Positions 60,309 to 64,000 of a stretch of DNA of 64,000 nt are shown here, piece by piece. Within the stretch, counting starts at the first letter, position 1, and each line of letters starts with the position of its first letter. Position numbers and translations under genes: made by a program. Source of the stretch: Cohaesibacter sp963676965 (GTDB taxonomy: Bacteria; Pseudomonadota; Alphaproteobacteria; Rhizobiales; Cohaesibacteraceae). The DNA lies in NCBI GenBank assembly GCA_963676965.2, contig CAXXSO010000025.1, positions 1 through 64,000 on the forward strand, written 5' to 3'. The notes under the pieces are model-generated. The model did no database searches. It was not told the DNA's origin and was given only the letters and a program-made list of their open reading frames with translations.

Positions 60309-62150
60309 TCAATGCAAAGTGCCTTCGGCGATTGGCACCCACACAGGATTGACATGGCCAAGCACCTGATCGAGCAACGACCCGACCGAGCGGGATGCGT
60401 CCAGTTCGATCCAGTTTGTCCAGTCGAGCCTGTCATCATCACTCTCAAGGACCAAACCATCCTCGCGCGGCAAAGACGCGTCAAAACAGACGCTGCCAAG
60501 CACAGGGTCCGTGATGGCACGATTGTCCGGACGGCTGAGATGTTCCATTTCCCGCATCCAACTGGGAAGTCTTTGTCCATGAGCGTTGGTGCCATCAGCG
60601 CAAGTCCTCTGTTCGCCCACAGGGTCAAACAGATGGAAGGCTTGCAAAGGCACCGATGGGCCAATTTGCTGCTGCAGCACGGTCAGATTCCGCCGACTGC
60701 TCGGGCTGTCAAACGCACCGGACAAAATGACGGAATAGCCAGCCTGTAGCGCCAGCTGCGCCTTGGTCGCCAACCGACGATAGACCAGATGCCAGACCGA
60801 CCGCCTGTGAGCGGATTGGGGCAATTCGCTTTCATGGCGCACATCATAGAGCGACAGCATTTCCTGATAGGCTGACATATAGGCCGCACCGGGCATACGC
60901 CCGATAACCGGTGCCAACAGGCGCGCCAGATGCGACCGATTGACCTGAAGACTGCCCCCCAGAACAATCAACTTGGCTTCATCCTGAACCAGACTGTCCC
61001 GCGCCGTCTTTACATAACCGCGGAACAGGCTCTGTTCCTGAGATGCACCATTATTGAGGACGGGCTTCTGGATAGACAATTGGCGGGCCTTTTCAAAGGC
61101 GCTGACAAACAGATAGAGATCCATCGCCTGCAATCCATCCACTGCATGGCTATCGAGCAGATTGTTGCAATAATGGGAAAAGACCCAATTGGCCTGACGA
61201 TTAAGGCCGCGTGCCCACATTTCTGCAACCAGCGACGCAAGATCATAAACCGGGTCACCAAACCATGCCTGGCTCTCCTGACCGAGTTGTCCAACTGCTG
61301 GGTTGACCAGTTGCAAACCTTTGGAGGTTTGAAGCACATTTTCGAGACCGACATTGCCGTGGATCTCATCGAACAAACCGCGTTTGCTGCGATCCTCCAG
61401 ATGGTCACTCAATGCCCCAAGCCGATAGAGAGCGCGGTTCAGGCAGGCGCGCAAGGTCTGCTGCTTTGTCTTCTGCTCCATTTGCCGCACGGCTGGTGAA
61501 AAATTGGTCAGCATTTGCGACAAATGCCGCTGCCAGACTGCCGCCCGTTGGGTGTCAGCTTGCTCGGTCGCATCGGGCGTTTTTGCCACCAGATCGGCGA
61601 GCTTACAGCATTCCGTGAAATTCGGACGGTAGATCTCGACGCTCTTGCTCAGGCTTTTCGACACATCATAGCGACGCATCTTGATCAGCCATTCCACCAC
61701 CGGATCCGTTTCAACGCCCGCAATCCGTACCGAGCGATTGGTGCCATCCTCAATGGCAGCGTGATCAACATAAAAACCGTCTTCATTAAGGCGTACCGGC
61801 ACAAGGCCGATATAGAGATCAGGCGCGAAATTCTTACCCAGCTTGATTTCTTCAAAGGCCCGTTCATGCCGCTGCTCAAGGCTCAGTCTGAAGGACTGCT
61901 CAAGGGGCATCTCGCGTCTGAGTTTGTAGCAGCAACGGTCCGTCAGAAACAGAATGCAGTCAGCAGAGTCGATCCGCTCAACCGTCTTGGTCATGGCATG
62001 GCTGTTGACATCCCCCAGGAAAGCCAGCAATCCCGCATCCCCGGCCAGCGGCAGGACAGCCCCGGGCGCCTGGGCATCGCGACGCATGCGATCCTCCTTG
62101 GTGCCATCTGAAGGCTTTGGTGCCGCAACTTGGGATAAGAGACTGTCCAT
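60309..62150 (-). CDS. APH-like kinase / P-loop ATPase bifunctional-family protein, catalytic motifs degenerate
   Basis: 613 residues in the same layout as the bifunctional aminoglycoside-phosphotransferase/ATP-binding proteins. The N-terminal half (about 35-360) is a protein-kinase-like fold. Its catalytic motif, normally HGDLHxxN, is HGNVGLEN (264-271), Asp replaced by Asn; the following metal-binding DxxEF region is NPAVGQ (283-288). FGDPVYDLASLVAEMWARGL (about 297-316) is well conserved. The C-terminal half begins with a P-loop that should read GGxSGxGKS but is GGSLQVNRSH (398-407), Gly and Lys replaced. Both active sites thus look dead, so a binding or scaffold role is more likely. It is convergent with the Amt-like sensor gene 119 bp away. 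Confidence 0.85.
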   Translation of the reverse strand: MDSLLSQVAAPKPSDGTKEDRMRRDAQAPGAVLPLAGDAGLLAFLGDVNSHAMTKTVERIDSADCILFLTDRCCYKLRREMPLEQSFRLSLEQRHERAFEEIKLGKNFAPDLYIGLVPVRLNEDGFYVDHAAIEDGTNRSVRIAGVETDPVVEWLIKMRRYDVSKSLSKSVEIYRPNFTECCKLADLVAKTPDATEQADTQRAAVWQRHLSQMLTNFSPAVRQMEQKTKQQTLRACLNRALYRLGALSDHLEDRSKRGLFDEIHGNVGLENVLQTSKGLQLVNPAVGQLGQESQAWFGDPVYDLASLVAEMWARGLNRQANWVFSHYCNNLLDSHAVDGLQAMDLYLFVSAFEKARQLSIQKPVLNNGASQEQSLFRGYVKTARDSLVQDEAKLIVLGGSLQVNRSHLARLLAPVIGRMPGAAYMSAYQEMLSLYDVRHESELPQSAHRRSVWHLVYRRLATKAQLALQAGYSVILSGAFDSPSSRRNLTVLQQQIGPSVPLQAFHLFDPVGEQRTCADGTNAHGQRLPSWMREMEHLSRPDNRAITDPVLGSVCFDASLPREDGLVLESDDDRLDWTNWIELDASRSVGSLLDQVLGHVNPVWVPIAEGTLH

Positions 62151-62518
62151 CCATTTATGTCCGAAAGAGGTATCAGGAAAAAAGGTCGGGCTTTAAATGC
62201 AACGTCGGGATGCCTACCTTTACTATTGGTTCAACCTTGGCGGTTGACGACAATAATCGCATTGATAGAAATCAAGGTGAGTAAGCACCCATATGCGACA
62301 ATTGCTGTATCAAACGCCACGTCATATCTTGCAAAAATTGCCTGAAAATCAGCGTTTTAAGGTAAATGGGAGGAAGCCGCACAAAATTCCCTTTTGTGCG
62401 GCAATTTGGAGCGTTGAAGTAAACCTTATTAGCTGTGGAAATAACAATCTGCGGTTTTGTTTGCCAGAATGCTTGATATGCATCAATATAAACCATTCCG
62501 CAAAGTAAGGAGGATGCG
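62151..62518. other. Intergenic region with a strong hairpin
   Basis: About 370 bases between divergent genes. It holds the perfect 11-bp hairpin at 62376-62402. The left half is AT-rich and probably carries the promoter of the APH-like gene. No protein gene seen. Confidence 0.5.
62376..62402. repeat. Perfect 11-bp hairpin sharing a half-site with 29855-29871
   Basis: Stem GCCGCACAAAA / TTTTGTGCGGC with a TTCCC loop. The left arm with its flank (GAGGAAGCCGCACAAAA, 62370-62386) is identical to 29855-29871 beside the IS3 remnant. It could be a terminator on the plus strand, a small dispersed element, or a leftover of an insertion-sequence end. Confidence 0.5.
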
Positions 62519-62896
62519 ATGTCTGATGGAATCATGAAAAAGGTTAGACTTAATCTGGCGCGCAACGCCAAATTTCCTTCGGGCAGCGCACAGCATGGCT
62601 ATGAATTTGTCGCGCCATTGAACGACGAAGGCCATATCGATGCAACGTCTTGGAAAAAGCATCGGGCTCAATGCCGGGTCCGTCGTTTCTGGCAGGGCGA
62701 GAAGGATGAGCATGGTCACCTGATCCACCGCCCCGGCGGCAGCTGGGCCTTTACCTATGATATCGAAGGTGAAGATGATGTTGAAGCAGGTTATCGCTTT
62801 GGCATGCATGCCTTCAAGCCGGGCGAGTATGTATCCATCAAGGATGAAGACGGTGATCTTTTTACCTTTCAGGTTGTCACCGTCGATAACCTCTGA
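62519..62896 (+). CDS. Conserved small acidic hypothetical protein
   Basis: 125 residues with a strong TAAGGAGGA ribosome site about 5 bases before ATG 62519. The sequence is strongly patterned: VRLNLARNAKFPSGSAQHGY, GHIDATSWKKHRAQCRVRRF, then HRPGGSWAFTYD and RFGMHAFKPGEYVSI. I recall close relatives of this pattern in other Hyphomicrobiales, always uncharacterised. Beta-rich and soluble, with no signal peptide. Function unknown. Confidence 0.85.
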   Translation: MSDGIMKKVRLNLARNAKFPSGSAQHGYEFVAPLNDEGHIDATSWKKHRAQCRVRRFWQGEKDEHGHLIHRPGGSWAFTYDIEGEDDVEAGYRFGMHAFKPGEYVSIKDEDGDLFTFQVVTVDNL

Positions 62897-63194
62897 GCCG
62901 AAATGCGCTTTTTCCACTCTGTTTGAGGTTAATCAAAAAACCGCATTTGATGGTATGGCATCCTATGATCATTCAGAACCAGTCTCCAAATAGGCCGGTC
63001 TAATTTACTTCTTCTGGGTCCCTCTGAGGTTGGCTGATGTCTCGCTGACGAGGATCAAGCAAAGTCGTAAAGCTTGGCATATTGGAGGAACCGGTTTGTT
63101 GCCGATGCGGCGGTCGGTAACACCAAGAAAGGGAGTATGGTGATCCATACTCCCTTTTTCATGTCTTTGGCAGGTATGTCCTGGCGGGTATGTC
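62897..63194. other. Intergenic region between convergent genes
   Basis: About 300 bases, no gene recognised, holding the hairpin at 63128-63158. Confidence 0.4.
63128..63158. terminator. Bidirectional terminator between the small protein and the acetyltransferase
   Basis: Stem AAAGGGAGTATGG / CCATACTCCCTTT (13 bp), TGAT loop, T run to the right and A run to the left. Confidence 0.85.
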
Positions 63195-64000
63195 CTATTG
63201 CGGCAAAGCGTTTATCTTGCTGCCAATATTGGGCACATCGAACAGCATATGGACGAGATCGGGATCGTCCGGGTCCATTTTGGTCTTGAAGCCCAACGCT
63301 TCACACATTTCGCGCATGGTGCGGTTGGAGCGCAATACCTCGCCTTCGACCTGACTGAAACCGTCCTTTTCTGCATATAGCAGGATCAGTTTCATCAGCT
63401 TCCAGCCAAGACCCAGCCCCTTCAGGTCCGAACGCACCATCACCGCATATTCGCCCTTTTTGTGATCGGCATCCCCCATCAGGCGGACCGCACCAAGCAT
63501 TTCGCCGGTTGCCTGATCAATGGCGATGAAGGCCATGGAGCGGGCATAATCAATCTGGGTCAGGCGGGCAATGAAGGCATGGTTGATCGTCCGGGCAGCG
63601 GTAAAGAAACGAAGCCGCAAATCATCATCGGTCACATGATCAAAGAAGCCCGGAAACAGGCTTTCATCTTCGGGACGCATGGGGCGGATCTCCGCACTGC
63701 GCCCATCCTTGAGTGCTTTGACCTGTTCCCATTCCTTGGGATAAGGCTTGACCGCGAAGCGTTTGTGCGGATGGATGCCCACGCTCGATGGGACCACATG
63801 GACGCTGGCGTCGGTGACGACATAGCCTTCGCTATCCGCCAGAAGCGGGTTGAGGTCAAGGCCGGAAATCTGGGGCAGATCCGCCACCATCCGGCTCAGC
63901 TTGACGAGGATCGAGGCCAGCTCTTCCCTGTCGCAGGGGGCTGTATCGCGATAGCCTGCCAGACGGCGATTGACGCGGGTTTTCTCGATCATTCGCTTGG
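63195..64000 (-). CDS. Acyl-CoA-synthetase / GNAT acetyltransferase (Pat-like), N-terminal part outside window
   Basis: The minus-strand frame is open up to the window end, so the protein starts beyond position 64000. The visible part (about 268 codons) begins with the end of the ATP-grasp-like part of the NDP-forming acyl-CoA synthetase family: LAGYRDTAPCDREELASILVKL and ISGLDLNPLLADSEGYVVTD. A GNAT acetyltransferase domain follows: AEIRPMRPEDESLFPGFF, EYAVMVRSDLKGLGLGWKLM (acetyl-CoA pyrophosphate loop as GLGLGWK) and EVLRSNRTMREMCEALGF. This layout matches Pat/YfiQ protein lysine acetyltransferases, which acetylate acetyl-CoA synthetase and other enzymes; the first domain is usually inactive as a synthetase and senses metabolites. 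It would be at least 800-900 residues if complete. Confidence 0.88.
   Translation of the reverse strand, partial: KRMIEKTRVNRRLAGYRDTAPCDREELASILVKLSRMVADLPQISGLDLNPLLADSEGYVVTDASVHVVPSSVGIHPHKRFAVKPYPKEWEQVKALKDGRSAEIRPMRPEDESLFPGFFDHVTDDDLRLRFFTAARTINHAFIARLTQIDYARSMAFIAIDQATGEMLGAVRLMGDADHKKGEYAVMVRSDLKGLGLGWKLMKLILLYAEKDGFSQVEGEVLRSNRTMREMCEALGFKTKMDPDDPDLVHMLFDVPNIGSKINALPQ

Overview
The window comes from an alphaproteobacterium, most likely of the order Hyphomicrobiales (Rhizobiales). The best evidence is the block murA - DUF2948 - hisD - UPF0262 - low-molecular-weight phosphatase - infA - maf - yacG - tRNA-Phe (8.3-16.7 kb), which is typical of that order. Four chemoreceptors, sulfatase, taurine-type, tripartite tricarboxylate and nickel transporters suggest a motile, versatile, possibly marine or sediment organism. 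A Cohaesibacter-like genus is a guess only.

Layout. 0-3.2 kb: 3' part of an M20 peptidase and a Cache chemoreceptor. 3.5-7.5 kb: an AT-richer block with a four-gene minus-strand phospholipid operon (ynbA-like and ynbB-like genes, a PlsC acyltransferase, a membrane protein), fragments of a DUF4132 protein and of a phage antirepressor, and tRNA-Thr. It looks like a decayed island beside the tRNA. 7.9-16.7 kb: the conserved housekeeping block, interrupted by two minus-strand secreted-protein genes. 16.9-24.0 kb: a sulfate-ester cluster reading leftwards (ROK regulator, TauABC-like transporter, Cys-type sulfatase, radical-SAM sulfatase maturase). 24.4-29.4 kb: a nikABCDE-type nickel importer behind a textbook NikR operator. 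29.4-29.85 kb: an IS3 remnant. 30.1-32.3 kb: a dCache chemoreceptor. 32.7-38.8 kb: a tctCBA / RraA-like / aminotransferase operon with a divergent LysR gene; tctC, the aminotransferase and lysR all carry frameshifts. 39.1-40.8 kb: a globin-coupled chemoreceptor with a zinc-binding CZB tail. 41.0-43.9 kb: GtrB-like glycosyltransferase plus a GtrA-GT39 fusion with a frameshifted 3' end. 44.1-50.7 kb: YedK/HMCES protein, thioesterase, MFS carrier, PAS-GGDEF-EAL protein. 51-54.7 kb: Cache chemoreceptor and Bcr/CflA carrier. 54.9-57.7 kb: the DUF2157-DUF4401-GDYXXLXY trio. 57.9-62.2 kb: an ammonium-transporter-like sensor joined to a histidine-kinase-like module, convergent with an APH-like/P-loop protein; both lack key catalytic residues. 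62.5-64 kb: a small conserved protein and the C-terminal part of an acyl-CoA-synthetase/GNAT acetyltransferase.

The most unusual protein is the Amt-type sensor at 58-60.2 kb. It keeps the Amt fold and C-terminal region but has replaced both pore histidines, and its kinase-like half lacks the usual phospho-acceptor histidine. The next best observations are the exact NikR operator, the YnbAB-type lipid operon in a probable island, and the clustering of frameshifts between about 34.8 and 41.3 kb, which may be sequence error or real decay.
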